DNA of 64,000 nucleotides from Verrucomicrobiales bacterium (GCA_029213065.1 JARGPH010000005.1:38435-102434); one strand, 5' to 3'; shown: positions 27,093-36,619, counted from the stretch's first letter. A program made the numbers and translations. Notes: generated by a model from the letters alone, not told the origin.

Positions 27093-28682
27093 TCAGGGTT
27101 TTGGCAGGGGCTCTACCATTGCCGGATTCTCGCGATCCCACAAAAGGCTTGGTCGGCCTCTTTCGATGAGGTCGTCGATTTCCGGTTCGCTCAAGACCCG
27201 GTTCCAAACCGTGAGTTCATCGATCCTTCCCCGGAATTCCCGGGGCTCCTGATGCCGGTAACTCGCAGCGGTGAGCCAGTTTCCGAGACGGCAGTATCCC
27301 GGACGGATCGCAATCGTATCCTGTTGTTCCAGTTCGGTTTTAGTGACGAGCTCGCCGTTTACAAAAATGGAGTGTTTTCTTTCGGGGAGGGAGAGGACCT
27401 GGACGACGTGAACCCATTTGGCGACCGGAACCGGATTTCCGACCCACTCGTAAACCGGGCGCTCGACACCGATGAGCCCGCCCCGCGGGAGTCCGTGTCG
27501 CGTCAGTTGGAGGTGCATGTCTCCGGGCTCTGCTCCGTTGGAATTCAGGATCGCATTCATTTCCTGATCAAAGCGATCGACCTTCAGCCACACCGCGACG
27601 GAGAGTTCTTCATACTCGCCCGGAATCTCGAGTTGGACGAAATCGGATTCACGATCAAAGAGGAGGGCTTCTTTTCCCGGCCACCGGCCCGAGACCCATC
27701 GAGCTCCGGCGATGCGTCCGTCGGGAACGCCGCCTTTGCGTTGTGCATTGGTAAGAACGGATTCGTTTTTCTCTCTAACAAAAGGAAACCAGGCAATGAC
27801 ACCGGGATCAGAGAGAATCGTTTCCCGCTCGCTGCCCCATCTCAGGTAGCCGATGTTCCCGGGAGAGGGGAAACCCGAAAGGTCGAGCGCGCTGGCATTT
27901 TTGATGAGACCGTCGCGGTAGCGGATCCATTCGCCGCCGAAGACACTTTGCAACAGGCTGGAGTCACCCTTGCTTCGCAAATTGACCTGACCGTCGAGGA
28001 CCTGCATGCCGCTCTCGCCGGTTCCTGCATTCACGTTGAGCGCGAACTCCGTTCCGACATCTTCGAAGTTCACCTGTGGGGTTTCGATGGTGAATCCCCG
28101 TGCAGGCGGCGGGACAATCGCGCGGACCTTTCCCGACCGGAGCACCGTTCGCATCTCGTCTTTGATTTGAAATCTCGCAGGGGCCTGAATGACGAGGTCC
28201 GCGCCGTTGGCGTAGCGAAGATGGGCGGTTCCCTTTTTGAGTTCGTAGTCGCCGGCGCGGAATCCCACTTCGCCCTTCTCGCGCTGATTCGCGAATTCGG
28301 CCCCTGCTTCGTCAACGAGAAGCGCGGTGTAGCCCGCCGATGCTGCGGGTGGAACGGCTTCGCGATTCACAGGGTTGAGGCTGAGCCATAAAACCAAAGA
28401 GGCGGCCAGTCCGGCGATGGACCAGGGAATCCAAACTTGTTCCCGCAACGGCTTCGGGGCGGGGGATTTCACCGGGGAGTTCTCTTCTCCCACAAGTGAC
28501 AACCCCGGCTCAGCGAGAGCCTGGAGACGCGATTCCACGGCGGCGAAGGCTCTCAGTTCGGCTCTGAGTTCCGGGGATTCCTCGAGGCGCTGATGAAGCC
28601 GGGCAAAGTCCTCATCCGAAATCCGACCATGTCGCCACTCGTCGAGCATGCGCTGGTCCGCCGTCGTGATTGAGTCTTTCAT
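27093..28682 (-). CDS. FecR-like membrane protein with LamG/concanavalin A-like domain
   Basis: This 529-residue protein starts with a soluble anti-sigma-like helix region (RMLDEWRHGRISDEDFARLH), then one transmembrane helix (WIPWSIAGLAASLVLWLSL) near residue 100. A FecR domain follows, seen in GKVRAIVPPPARGFTIETPQ and VGTEFALNVNAGTGESGMQV. A LamG/ConA-like domain (about 300-520) has LFDRESDFVQLEIPGEYEEL and FRGRIDELTVWNRVLSEPEI. It overlaps the sigma-factor gene by four bases (ATGA). By analogy with FecR systems it may transmit an extracellular signal, perhaps carbohydrate binding by LamG, to the sigma factor. Confidence 0.85.
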   Translation of the reverse strand: MKDSITTADQRMLDEWRHGRISDEDFARLHQRLEESPELRAELRAFAAVESRLQALAEPGLSLVGEENSPVKSPAPKPLREQVWIPWSIAGLAASLVLWLSLNPVNREAVPPAASAGYTALLVDEAGAEFANQREKGEVGFRAGDYELKKGTAHLRYANGADLVIQAPARFQIKDEMRTVLRSGKVRAIVPPPARGFTIETPQVNFEDVGTEFALNVNAGTGESGMQVLDGQVNLRSKGDSSLLQSVFGGEWIRYRDGLIKNASALDLSGFPSPGNIGYLRWGSERETILSDPGVIAWFPFVREKNESVLTNAQRKGGVPDGRIAGARWVSGRWPGKEALLFDRESDFVQLEIPGEYEELSVAVWLKVDRFDQEMNAILNSNGAEPGDMHLQLTRHGLPRGGLIGVERPVYEWVGNPVPVAKWVHVVQVLSLPERKHSIFVNGELVTKTELEQQDTIAIRPGYCRLGNWLTAASYRHQEPREFRGRIDELTVWNRVLSEPEIDDLIERGRPSLLWDRENPAMVEPLPKP

Positions 28683-29221
28683 AGGGCGCTGCCCTCCCGG
28701 GTTTCCTGAGCCAGTTCGCGATCAACGCATTCTTTGAGTTCGAGGCGAATGCGTCGCAACAATTGGTAGAGTCCGTCGACTGACTTGCCGAGTTTCTCAG
28801 CGAGGTCCATGGTTCTGAGTCCCGGCTCATAGGCCGTCATCACGAGGGCACGCCGTTCTCCCGGCAGCTTCTGCAGACACCCGTCGAGTAACTGGAGCCG
28901 TCGATTCGTTGCCGGTAATTCGGTGGCGGCTTCGGCAGTGATTTTTTCAATGAGTGCTTCGTCGAGCTCAAAGCGGTCACGGGCCTTGTTTCGACGAAAA
29001 GCCATTACCTCGTAGCGCGCGATGACGCAGGCCCACTTTGCAAAGCCGTCTGAATCGGTGAGGGTTTCGAATTTCCTCCAGGCGACGAGAGAGACATTTT
29101 GCATGATCTCGTCGACATCCTCGGGCCGTCTGATCACGGCACAGATCGACGCACGAATGACCCGCTCATGTTTCGTGAGCAGGCTGATGAAACGTTCGTG
29201 ACTGTCGGGGAAATCGGACAT
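28679..29221 (-). CDS. ECF sigma-70 factor, Rhodopirellula/Verrucomicrobium type
   Basis: With the ATG at 29221 the sigma factor has 180 residues (a GTG at 29227 is possible; the longer open frame upstream looks non-coding). Region 2 is seen as ICAVIRRPEDVDEIMQNVS and LVAWRKFE, ending in FAKWACVIARYEVMAFRRN. Region 4 is LPGERRALVMTAYEPGL followed by the helix-turn-helix MDLAEKLGKSVDGLYQLLRR. This matches the small ECF subfamily common in Planctomycetota and Verrucomicrobiota. It leads a minus-strand unit of six genes. The target promoters cannot be deduced here. Confidence 0.88.
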   Translation of the reverse strand: MSDFPDSHERFISLLTKHERVIRASICAVIRRPEDVDEIMQNVSLVAWRKFETLTDSDGFAKWACVIARYEVMAFRRNKARDRFELDEALIEKITAEAATELPATNRRLQLLDGCLQKLPGERRALVMTAYEPGLRTMDLAEKLGKSVDGLYQLLRRIRLELKECVDRELAQETREGSAL

Positions 29222-29345
29222 ATCCACTGAAGGACTACCACTTGATTGGAAAACTGACGAAAAAAATGTCAATGTTAATGCCAACGCGACTTCACGGCGG
29301 GGGCGATGAGTTGCCGCACTAGTCAGTTGTGGTATTCTCCGGCAG

Positions 29346-32048
29346 ATGCCTACTTTTTTACGAATCGCTATTCTCCTCGCTTTCCTTTGTTCAAAAGGGA
29401 CGAGCGCCGATATCCATCTCACTCCCGATGGTAAAATTGCGACCCCGCAAGCGGCGCTGGAAGCGGCAAGGGCAACTAAAGAGCGGCCGGTCCGGATTGT
29501 TGTCGCTCCCGGTAACTATGAGCTGGAGAAGCCTTTGCAGCTTCAGGGAGAGGACTCAGATGTCAGCTGGGAGGCGAAAAAGGGCGCCGAGGTGGTTTTT
29601 TCGGCGGGACGTAAAATTACGGGGTGGAAGAAGAATGCCGACGGAATCTGGCAGGTGAGCTTGCCTGAGGTGAAAGAGGGTAAGTGGGATTTTGACCAGC
29701 TTTGGGTGGGGGGGCGCCGCGCGACGCGGGCGCGGACACCGAATCGGGGATTTTTCCATCTCGACGGCAATATGGCAGCGAGCACTTTCGAGGGTGTCAA
29801 GAATCCGGAATATGAAGGCTTCACCCTCGACGAGAAGACCTTCGCTATCATTGAGGGCATTCCGAAGGCGGAGCGGGATGAGGTCCTCCTCACGATTCCT
29901 CATGCCTGGTCGGTCGGGCAGTGCCGCATCGCGGATTTGGATGCGCAGACCCGCTCGGTTCGGATCAAGGGCAGTTCGAGATATGGGTTTCTCGCGAGGG
30001 GGCCGAATCAGCGGCTCTTTATTGAAGGTTTCAAGGCCGCTATGGATGAAGCCGGCGAGTGGCACCTCGATCACGAAAGTGGAACCCTTTTCTACAAGGC
30101 AAGAGAAGGCGAGGATCTTGCGAAGCTCGAAGTGGTCGCGCCGGTGGTGGAGCGTTTTGTGGAAATCAAAGGGGCTCACGATGTCACCTTCCGCGGAATC
30201 CGCTTTCTCCAATCTCAATATCTCTATCCTGACACCGGCATACACGACGGACAGGCCGCCGTCAAAATCGGTGGCAGTGTCGAAGTTTCCGACAGCCGCG
30301 AGATCCACTTTGATCACTGTGAGTTCGGCCACGTGGGCACCTACGCTGTTTATTTTGAGAGCAATGTCAGTCACAGTTCGGTGACGAACTGCCACCTCCA
30401 CGATCTGGGCGGGGGTGGTGTTCGTATCGGAAATACGAGCCGCCCTGCCAATGATAAAATCTGTCATCACATCACGATTGATAATTGCATCATGCAGCAC
30501 GGCGGGCGCTTGCATCCCAGTGCCTGCGGAGTGGTCCTGACCCATGCCACGGATTGCGCGGTGACGCATTGTGACATCGGCGATTTTAATTATTCAGGGG
30601 TGAGCTTCGGGTGGAACTGGGGATACGGGGAAAGTCTCTGCCGCCGGAACCGTCTCGAAAACTGTCGGATTCATCATCTCGGTTGGGCTTACCTCAGTGA
30701 CATGGGCGCTTTCTACAATCTCGGTAATGCCCCGGAGACGGTCGTGAGAGGAAATCATGTGCACCACATCGCTTCCTATCATTACGGCGGCTGGGGGCTC
30801 TACAACGATGAAGGGAGCGGTGATGTCCTCATGGAAAATAATCTCGTTCACGATACTTCCGGGGCCGGGTTTCATCAGCATTACGGATATGCCAACCGGA
30901 TTCGAAACAACATTTTCGCTTTCGGGCAGGATGCCCAGGTGCGCAGGAGTCGTGTTGAGGAGCATCTCACAATCACCTTCGAAAACAATATTGCTCTCTG
31001 GGATCCGTCGTCAAATCTCCTCAAAGGGCCGGTGTCCCGCTGGGATGACAACAAGGAGCGTGGCAAAGGTTACCCCGGGGACAATGTGATTTTCCGGCGC
31101 AACCTCTACTGGCAGACCGATGGGAAAACGCCGGAATGTCTCACTGAAGATACCGACCCGGAAGACTGTCTCACCTGGAAGGAATGGCAGGGTAAGAAAC
31201 GTGATCGCGAGAGCCGTTTCGCAGACCCGCTCTTCGAGAATGTTGAGGCGCGGAATTTTAAGCTCAAGGCTGACAGTCCCGCGTTGAAAATGGGTTTCAA
31301 GCCGTGGGATTATTCCCACTCAGGGGTGCGATCCGACGGTGAGGGAGGACCTGAATGGCGCGCATTGGCGGCAAAGATTCACGATATGCCGAGTTGGGAA
31401 ACGGATGCTGTTCCGTGGCCGGAGCCCCGGTTCCGGGTTGAGAATCTCACCTTTGAAAACGTCGGTGTCGGGAGTCTCGGAATCAAAGGAGCGAGCGCGG
31501 AGCTGAAGGACAGCACCGCGAAAATCGGTGTCGTTGAAGGAAAGAATTCGCCGATTCCTCTTCATGGGAAAAGCGGGGGAAAGCGGGCCCTTCGGGTTCT
31601 TGATGCTCCTGAGATTGACCCGACCTATTACCCGCTCCTGAATGTTCGTCCAGATTGGGAAAAGGGAGACTTCCTCATTTCTTTTGATGTCATGTCAGAG
31701 CCGGAATCCAAGTGGTTCTTTGAAATCAGAGGGAGCGCCGCCTTTGGGGATGGCCCTTATATCCGCTGGCAGGATGGCAAACTCGCGGCTCAGGTTTCCG
31801 GGGGCGTGGCTCTAGCTGATATTCCCGACGGCGAGTGGGTGCGCATTGAGATCAAGGCAACGACGGGGATCGGAAAGTGGTCGGTCAGTCTCGTTCGCGA
31901 AGACGGAACGAAGTCGGAATTTGCTGATATTCCCTGCAAGCCCGAATGGGATGATGCCGGCTACCTCTTCTGGAGTGCCACTGGCAACAAGAAGGCGGCC
32001 TTCTATATTGATAACCTGAACCTGATTGAGGAGAAACAGCTCGAGTGA
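29346..32048 (+). CDS. Secreted right-handed beta-helix protein, GH141-like
   Basis: This 900-residue protein has a signal peptide (LRIAILLAFLCSKGTSADIH). Early segments VAPGNYELEKPLQLQGEDSD, VSWEAKKGAEVVFSAGRKIT and GWKKNADGIWQVSLPEVKEG are the usual N-terminus of GH141-like and related proteins. Parallel beta-helix coils follow, e.g. VTNCHLHDLGGGGVRIGNTS, HITIDNCIMQHGGRLHPS and LENCRIHHLGWAYLSDMGAF. GH141 includes fucosidase and xylanase activities, so a role in breakdown of a fucose- or xylose-containing polymer is plausible but not proven. A C-terminal ConA-like segment (about 740-890) may bind carbohydrate. It is the first of four plus-strand secreted-enzyme genes. Confidence 0.8.
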   Translation: MPTFLRIAILLAFLCSKGTSADIHLTPDGKIATPQAALEAARATKERPVRIVVAPGNYELEKPLQLQGEDSDVSWEAKKGAEVVFSAGRKITGWKKNADGIWQVSLPEVKEGKWDFDQLWVGGRRATRARTPNRGFFHLDGNMAASTFEGVKNPEYEGFTLDEKTFAIIEGIPKAERDEVLLTIPHAWSVGQCRIADLDAQTRSVRIKGSSRYGFLARGPNQRLFIEGFKAAMDEAGEWHLDHESGTLFYKAREGEDLAKLEVVAPVVERFVEIKGAHDVTFRGIRFLQSQYLYPDTGIHDGQAAVKIGGSVEVSDSREIHFDHCEFGHVGTYAVYFESNVSHSSVTNCHLHDLGGGGVRIGNTSRPANDKICHHITIDNCIMQHGGRLHPSACGVVLTHATDCAVTHCDIGDFNYSGVSFGWNWGYGESLCRRNRLENCRIHHLGWAYLSDMGAFYNLGNAPETVVRGNHVHHIASYHYGGWGLYNDEGSGDVLMENNLVHDTSGAGFHQHYGYANRIRNNIFAFGQDAQVRRSRVEEHLTITFENNIALWDPSSNLLKGPVSRWDDNKERGKGYPGDNVIFRRNLYWQTDGKTPECLTEDTDPEDCLTWKEWQGKKRDRESRFADPLFENVEARNFKLKADSPALKMGFKPWDYSHSGVRSDGEGGPEWRALAAKIHDMPSWETDAVPWPEPRFRVENLTFENVGVGSLGIKGASAELKDSTAKIGVVEGKNSPIPLHGKSGGKRALRVLDAPEIDPTYYPLLNVRPDWEKGDFLISFDVMSEPESKWFFEIRGSAAFGDGPYIRWQDGKLAAQVSGGVALADIPDGEWVRIEIKATTGIGKWSVSLVREDGTKSEFADIPCKPEWDDAGYLFWSATGNKKAAFYIDNLNLIEEKQLE

Positions 32049-32052
32049 CGAA

Positions 32053-32892
32053 ATGAGAGCGATTATTCTGACGGTCGGGACACTGCTTTTACTGTGCTCT
32101 GCGGTAGGAGAGGATTCCGGCCGTGGTAGTCGCTACGTGAGCATCGCTGCTCATCGCGGCGGATACGGGAATGACCTTGAGGATAGCGCTCCTGAGAACA
32201 CTCTCGCCAATCTTGAAGTCGCGATTCGAAAGGGTTTCGATGTTTATGAAACCGATATTCGACGGACCCGGGATGGCGTTTTCGTGATTGTTCACGATGA
32301 TGTGCTTGATCGGGAGACAACGGGATCAGGGCCCGTCGAAGAGCTATCAATCGAGGAAGTCAAAGCACTGAAGAAACGCTATCGAAACGGGAGCGCATCG
32401 GAGTCGCAAGTTGCGACTTTGGAAGAATTGCTTAGGGCCGGGAAGGGGCGGATTCGTTTCAAACCCGACCTGAAACCGGGGGTGATCGACTCTTTCGATG
32501 AGTTGGCTCAGTTGATTCACGATCTCGGAATGGAAAAGGAGGTTCTCATCCGGACGGGACTGAAGGACGCCGCGAAGATCTCGAAGGCGTACGCCGCGGG
32601 CGCTCCGAAGATCCAGATCATGTTCAAGGTGGATCGGGTCGATCAGGTTCAACGGGTTGTGCGCGAATTTTCGCCGTCGACGATTCAGGTGAATGTCGAA
32701 AAAGAGGAAGCTCTTTCGGCAGGTAAGCGTGAAGCCATTCAAGAGGCGGTAAGGTTGGGGCTTGTCGTTGAGACCCACAGCTACTCCGATTTTTCGCAGC
32801 TCAGCGACCTCATTCAAGCCGGTGTTCGAATGGTTCACACGGCGAATCCCGATGCGACCCTCACCTGGTTGCAAAAAGAGGGCTGGCGGTAA
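32053..32892 (+). CDS. Glycerophosphodiester phosphodiesterase family protein
   Basis: With the ATG at 32053 the protein has 279 residues and a signal sequence (MRAIILTVGTLLLLCSAVGE). GDPD motifs are SIAAHRGGYGN, SAPENTLANLEVAIRKGFDV, YETDIRRTRDGVFVIVHDD and VLDRETTGSGPVEELSIEEV, which give the catalytic His pair and metal-binding Glu/Asp. The later segment RIRFKPDLKPG has DLK where ELK is more common. The enzyme family hydrolyses glycerophosphodiesters, but many secreted members in this phylum have unknown substrates. It starts four bases after the beta-helix gene stop and is probably cotranscribed. Confidence 0.88.
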   Translation: MRAIILTVGTLLLLCSAVGEDSGRGSRYVSIAAHRGGYGNDLEDSAPENTLANLEVAIRKGFDVYETDIRRTRDGVFVIVHDDVLDRETTGSGPVEELSIEEVKALKKRYRNGSASESQVATLEELLRAGKGRIRFKPDLKPGVIDSFDELAQLIHDLGMEKEVLIRTGLKDAAKISKAYAAGAPKIQIMFKVDRVDQVQRVVREFSPSTIQVNVEKEEALSAGKREAIQEAVRLGLVVETHSYSDFSQLSDLIQAGVRMVHTANPDATLTWLQKEGWR

Positions 32893-32973
32893 GGGCTTTG
32901 TGGCAACCCTCGGGTGGCTAATTGCGTATCGGTTTCTAAGTGACTTCAGGAGGGAAAATCGCGATGTTTCGAC

Positions 32974-34377
32974 ATGCGATTTTGCTTTTCCCTTCGAACC
33001 GTCTTCCCGGCGTTTCTCAGCCTTATTCTCTTCTCGACCGTCTGTCCAGGCGGCGAGCGCCCCAACGTCATCCTCATGATGGCGGACGACGTCAGCTGGG
33101 AATGTTTCGGCTGCTATGGCGGGGAGGATTACAAAACGCCTAACATTGACCGACTTGCGGCGGAGGGGATCCGATTTGAGCATTGCTACTCGACTCCGAT
33201 TTGCACGCCGTCACGGGTCAAGATCATGACGGGGAAATACGGGTTTCGAAACTACACCCACTTCGGCTATCTCAACCCCGCCGAGCGCACCTTTGGTCAC
33301 ATGATGCAGGAAGCCGGTTACGAAACCGCAATCGCCGGGAAATGGCAGCTAAACGGCATCTACAGTCAAAATGAAGGCCACGAGAACCCGCTCCGGCCAT
33401 TGGAGGCGGGCTTTGACGAGTCGTTGCTATGGCAGGTCACGAAGGAGAAAAAAGACGGGGGGGAACGTTTCTGGAGTCCCTTGCTCGAGCACAATGGAAA
33501 GACGATCACCGCCGAAGAAAACGCGGGTAAGTATGGGCCTGATCTGTTTACGGATTTCGTCTGCGATTTCATCGAGCGGAAGAAGGACGAGTCGTTTTTC
33601 GTCTATTACCCCATGGTCCTTGTTCACGACCCTTTTGTGCCGACGCCGGATTCGATCGTGGATCGTGTTTTCAAAGACCCTAACAAGGAGCCGAAGAACC
33701 CGAAAGAGAAGAAGGAAAACTTTGTCGCGATGGTCGAGTATATGGACAAGTTAGTCGGGAGGATCACCGATAAGGTCGACGCGCTGGGGCTCGGGGACGA
33801 TACCATCATCATGTTTACGGGGGACAATGGCACGCATCCGAAAATTCGTTCGAACTGGAGCGGTCAGGTCATTCGTGGTGGTAAGGCGGGGATGAAAGAC
33901 AACGGAACTCACGTTCCTTTTGTTGCCCGCTGGAAAGGGCAGACGCCTCCCGGAACTGTCCTTCCTGATCTGATTGATTTCACAGATTTCTACACCACCC
34001 TGGCGGAGGCTGCCGGCGTTACCCCGGATGAAGAAGATCCGATCGACGGTCGCAGCTTTTTTCCCCAGCTGAAGGGGCAGAAGGGAAATCTACGGGAATG
34101 GGTTTTATGTAATTATCAGCCATACTGGAAGCAGGAGCCCGGTCAGTTTGCGAGGACCGCGAACTACAAACTCTATCGTGACGGACGATACTACAAGGTG
34201 CCGGGTGATCTCGATGAGGCGAACGACCTCGCTGATTCGGTCGAAGGGGATGCCGCAAAAATCCGTGCCGAGTTGCATGCCCTTCTCGAGAAATGTCCCG
34301 AAGTGCAGCCAGGGAAACTGGGGCGGGATGAACCCAAACGGCCGCTTCATCCGAATGTGCCCAATCTCCTCGACTGA
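32974..34377 (+). CDS. Secreted type I sulfatase
   Basis: This 467-residue sulfatase has a signal peptide (LRTVFPAFLSLILFSTVCPG). Family motifs are RPNVILMMADDVSWECFGCY near the N-terminus, the formylglycine site CTPSRVKIMTGKYG, YETAIAGKWQLNG, and TIIMFTGDNGTHPK with GGKAGMKDNGTHVPFVARW. The active-site Cys would need an activating enzyme that is not encoded in this window. Sulfatases of this class desulfate polysaccharides, consistent with the beta-helix protein upstream. A strong AGGAGGG lies about 20 bases before the ATG, an unusually long spacing; no nearer in-frame start was found. Confidence 0.92.
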   Translation: MRFCFSLRTVFPAFLSLILFSTVCPGGERPNVILMMADDVSWECFGCYGGEDYKTPNIDRLAAEGIRFEHCYSTPICTPSRVKIMTGKYGFRNYTHFGYLNPAERTFGHMMQEAGYETAIAGKWQLNGIYSQNEGHENPLRPLEAGFDESLLWQVTKEKKDGGERFWSPLLEHNGKTITAEENAGKYGPDLFTDFVCDFIERKKDESFFVYYPMVLVHDPFVPTPDSIVDRVFKDPNKEPKNPKEKKENFVAMVEYMDKLVGRITDKVDALGLGDDTIIMFTGDNGTHPKIRSNWSGQVIRGGKAGMKDNGTHVPFVARWKGQTPPGTVLPDLIDFTDFYTTLAEAAGVTPDEEDPIDGRSFFPQLKGQKGNLREWVLCNYQPYWKQEPGQFARTANYKLYRDGRYYKVPGDLDEANDLADSVEGDAAKIRAELHALLEKCPEVQPGKLGRDEPKRPLHPNVPNLLD

Positions 34378-34465
34378 TAATGTTTCGCGCGGATTCAACA
34401 GGGTTAGGTCATGCATCATACCCTCTTAGGTCATGCGGTTACCCCGAATTTTGATAAGAAAACCA

Positions 34466-35206
34466 ATGAAGAAACTGATTCCATTTCTCGCCCTTTCGGC
34501 AGCACTTTTGCCTCCATGTTATGCGGATGACGCCGCGCTGCTGGAGAAGTCCGGCACCCTGTTGTTTGCCGATGATTTTGAACGCAAAGACGGCTCTCTC
34601 GAGAAAGATGCTCTCGGGAAAGGGTGGACTTCGAACAGTCCCTGGAGGGCGGATGATCAGAAGCAGGCGTTTATCGAAGAGGGCGCACTTCACGTCGTCA
34701 CCGTCGAAGATGCTGGGCATGCCGCGGTGTTGTTCCAGAGTTTGAGTCCCGCATTCCGTGACGGGGCGATTCGTCTCAAACTCAGGGCAGAGGCAGGAGA
34801 ATCCTTTGCGATCGAGTTCAATGATCCTGAGTGCAAGTCTGTGCATTCCGGCCACATCGCGGGGATTCGAATGGATGACAAGAGTATCACTCTCTTCGAC
34901 TCGAAGACGGGTGGAATGGACCTCGAGCTGCGGGAAAAGCGCAAGGCGAATCCGAAGGATAAGGAATTGAAGAAATTGCTCGCCTCAAAATCGAAGCGCT
35001 TTCCTTTTACCTCAACGTCGGATCATTGGCACGATCTTCTCGTCGTGACAGTCGGGGACCTTATGCGCGTCAGTGTCGACGGAAAAGTGATCGGCGAATT
35101 TCAGTCCGAAGGCTTCGCCCACGCTACGAAGCAGAAGATCAACTGGACCTCGTTGAACTCGCCGGATTTCGACGAGATCGAGATTTGGTCATTGGATTCC
35201 AAGTAG
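34466..35206 (+). CDS. Secreted ConA-like jelly-roll protein, function unknown
   Basis: With the ATG at 34466 this is a 246-residue exported protein (signal LIPFLALSAALLPPCYADDA). An upstream start at 34433 would add 11 residues and lengthen the n-region. The mature part (LLFADDFERKDGSLEKDA, GKGWTSNSPWRADDQKQAF, DGAIRLKLRAEAGESFAIEF, DEIEIWSLDSK) has the beta-rich pattern of LamG/ConA-like or DUF1080-type domains. No catalytic residue set can be identified. It lies at the end of the beta-helix/GDPD/sulfatase cluster and is plausibly a carbohydrate-binding or accessory protein. Confidence 0.65.
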   Translation: MKKLIPFLALSAALLPPCYADDAALLEKSGTLLFADDFERKDGSLEKDALGKGWTSNSPWRADDQKQAFIEEGALHVVTVEDAGHAAVLFQSLSPAFRDGAIRLKLRAEAGESFAIEFNDPECKSVHSGHIAGIRMDDKSITLFDSKTGGMDLELREKRKANPKDKELKKLLASKSKRFPFTSTSDHWHDLLVVTVGDLMRVSVDGKVIGEFQSEGFAHATKQKINWTSLNSPDFDEIEIWSLDSK

Positions 35207-35207
35207 C

Positions 35208-35222
35208 GGGTCGCTGACCCGG
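35208..35222. terminator. Short hairpin between convergent genes
   Basis: CGGGTC and GACCCG form a perfect 6-base stem with a 3-base loop, two bases after the stop of the ConA-like gene and before the convergent GntP gene. There is no T-run on either side, so it is at most a weak bidirectional terminator. Confidence 0.3.
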
Positions 35223-35242
35223 TTGGGCATTGTGTGGCTTTG

Positions 35243-36619
35243 TTAAACCACGTAGCTCAATCCGAGGGTGAGTGCGAATCCGATCAGTGAGATCGCAACT
35301 GAGAGCACCGTCCACGTTCTCAGTGTCTGTGCTTCGTTCATGCCAAGGTAGCGGGAAATGATCCAGAAACCCGAGTCATTCACGTGAGACAGCATCGTCG
35401 AACCTGCGGCGATCGCGATGACGATGAGGGCAAGGTCGGAGGGATTGAAGTCTCCTGCCTGGACGATCCCGGCCATGAGCCCTGCCGCGGTGATCATGGC
35501 AACGGTTGCAGATCCCTGAGCGACACGCACGATCATGGAAAAGAGGAATGCGAGGGTGACAGCTGAGGCTCCTGACCCGCCGAGCCAGGCGGCGAGTGCA
35601 TCGCCAACACCGCTGGCACCGAGGATTTGTTTGAAAACACCACCGGCTCCGGTGATGAGAATGATAATACCGGCAGGGCCGAGCGCTTTCGTGCTGAGGT
35701 CGAGAAGCTTGTCTTTGCTGACGCCGCGCATGACACCGAGAAAGAGGAGTGCGAGCAAGGTGGCGAGAAGGAGCGCTACGACAGGGTGTCCGAGAAAGCC
35801 GATCAGGGTCTGAAGTGAGGTTGGATCGTCCGCCTTCGCCCAGGTGCTCCCGAGGACGATGAGAACGATGGGAAGCCCCATGATGAAGGCGACGAGCCCG
35901 AAGTTCGGAAGAGGACCTGACTCTTTTGCCTCTTCAAAGAATGCGGGAATCTCCACTTTGATGTTTTTGCAGACTTTCGGAACCATAAAAATACCGACGA
36001 TGATCGCGGTGGGGAGACCGATTCCGATACCGTAGAGGATGACGCGTCCGAGATCGGCTCCGAGGATTTCAGCGACCGCGACCGGTCCGGGAGTTGGTGG
36101 GACAAAAGCGTGCGTCACCGCCATGCCGCAAACAAGGGGAAGCCCGAAAAGAAGTAGAGATTTCTTCGTGTCACGGGCGAGCGCGTAGATGATAGGCGCG
36201 ACAATAACGAGGCCGACGTCGAGGAAGACGGGAATTGAGATGAGGAATCCCGTGAGGAGCATGGCCCAGGAAGCCCGCTTTTGACCGAAAAGATTGACCA
36301 GTGAGTTGGCGAGGGTTTTCGCTCCCCCCGAGTTTTCAAGAATCTGACCGAATATGGCTCCCAATCCGATGATCGTGGCGATAAACCCGAGGGCGCCGCC
36401 CATCCCTTTGACGATCGTGTCAGGAATATCGCCCAGTGGCATTCCCGCAGCGATGGCAACGAAGATACTCGCAATGATGAGGGCGACAAATGCCTGCAAA
36501 CGCAGACCGAGAATCATTACCAGCAGTAATACGATGGCTGCTCCCAGCACGCCGAGAAGGTAGCCGAGTCCGTGAGCCGGCGCTTCAGCGGCGGCAAGGA
36601 AAGTGGGAAGTAGTGTCAT
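35243..36619 (-). CDS. GntP family gluconate/sugar-acid:H+ symporter
   Basis: This 458-residue polytopic protein has about twelve hydrophobic segments. Characteristic GntP stretches are GLRLQAFVALIIASIFVAIA, GLGAIFGQILENSGGAKTLA, FVPPTPGPVAVAEILGADLG, GAGGVFKQILGASGVGDALA and LSHVNDSGFWIISRYLGMNE. The family imports gluconate, ketodeoxygluconate and related sugar acids with protons. It is convergent with the polysaccharide-enzyme cluster and may take up its products, though no gluconate kinase gene is nearby. It appears complete. Confidence 0.92.
   Translation of the reverse strand: MTLLPTFLAAAEAPAHGLGYLLGVLGAAIVLLLVMILGLRLQAFVALIIASIFVAIAAGMPLGDIPDTIVKGMGGALGFIATIIGLGAIFGQILENSGGAKTLANSLVNLFGQKRASWAMLLTGFLISIPVFLDVGLVIVAPIIYALARDTKKSLLLFGLPLVCGMAVTHAFVPPTPGPVAVAEILGADLGRVILYGIGIGLPTAIIVGIFMVPKVCKNIKVEIPAFFEEAKESGPLPNFGLVAFIMGLPIVLIVLGSTWAKADDPTSLQTLIGFLGHPVVALLLATLLALLFLGVMRGVSKDKLLDLSTKALGPAGIIILITGAGGVFKQILGASGVGDALAAWLGGSGASAVTLAFLFSMIVRVAQGSATVAMITAAGLMAGIVQAGDFNPSDLALIVIAIAAGSTMLSHVNDSGFWIISRYLGMNEAQTLRTWTVLSVAISLIGFALTLGLSYVV

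Noticed and set aside
29222-29422. N-terminal extension of the sigma factor
   Set aside because: The upstream residues do not look like a sigma region and overlap the start of the divergent beta-helix gene; the ATG at 29221 gives the normal ECF length.
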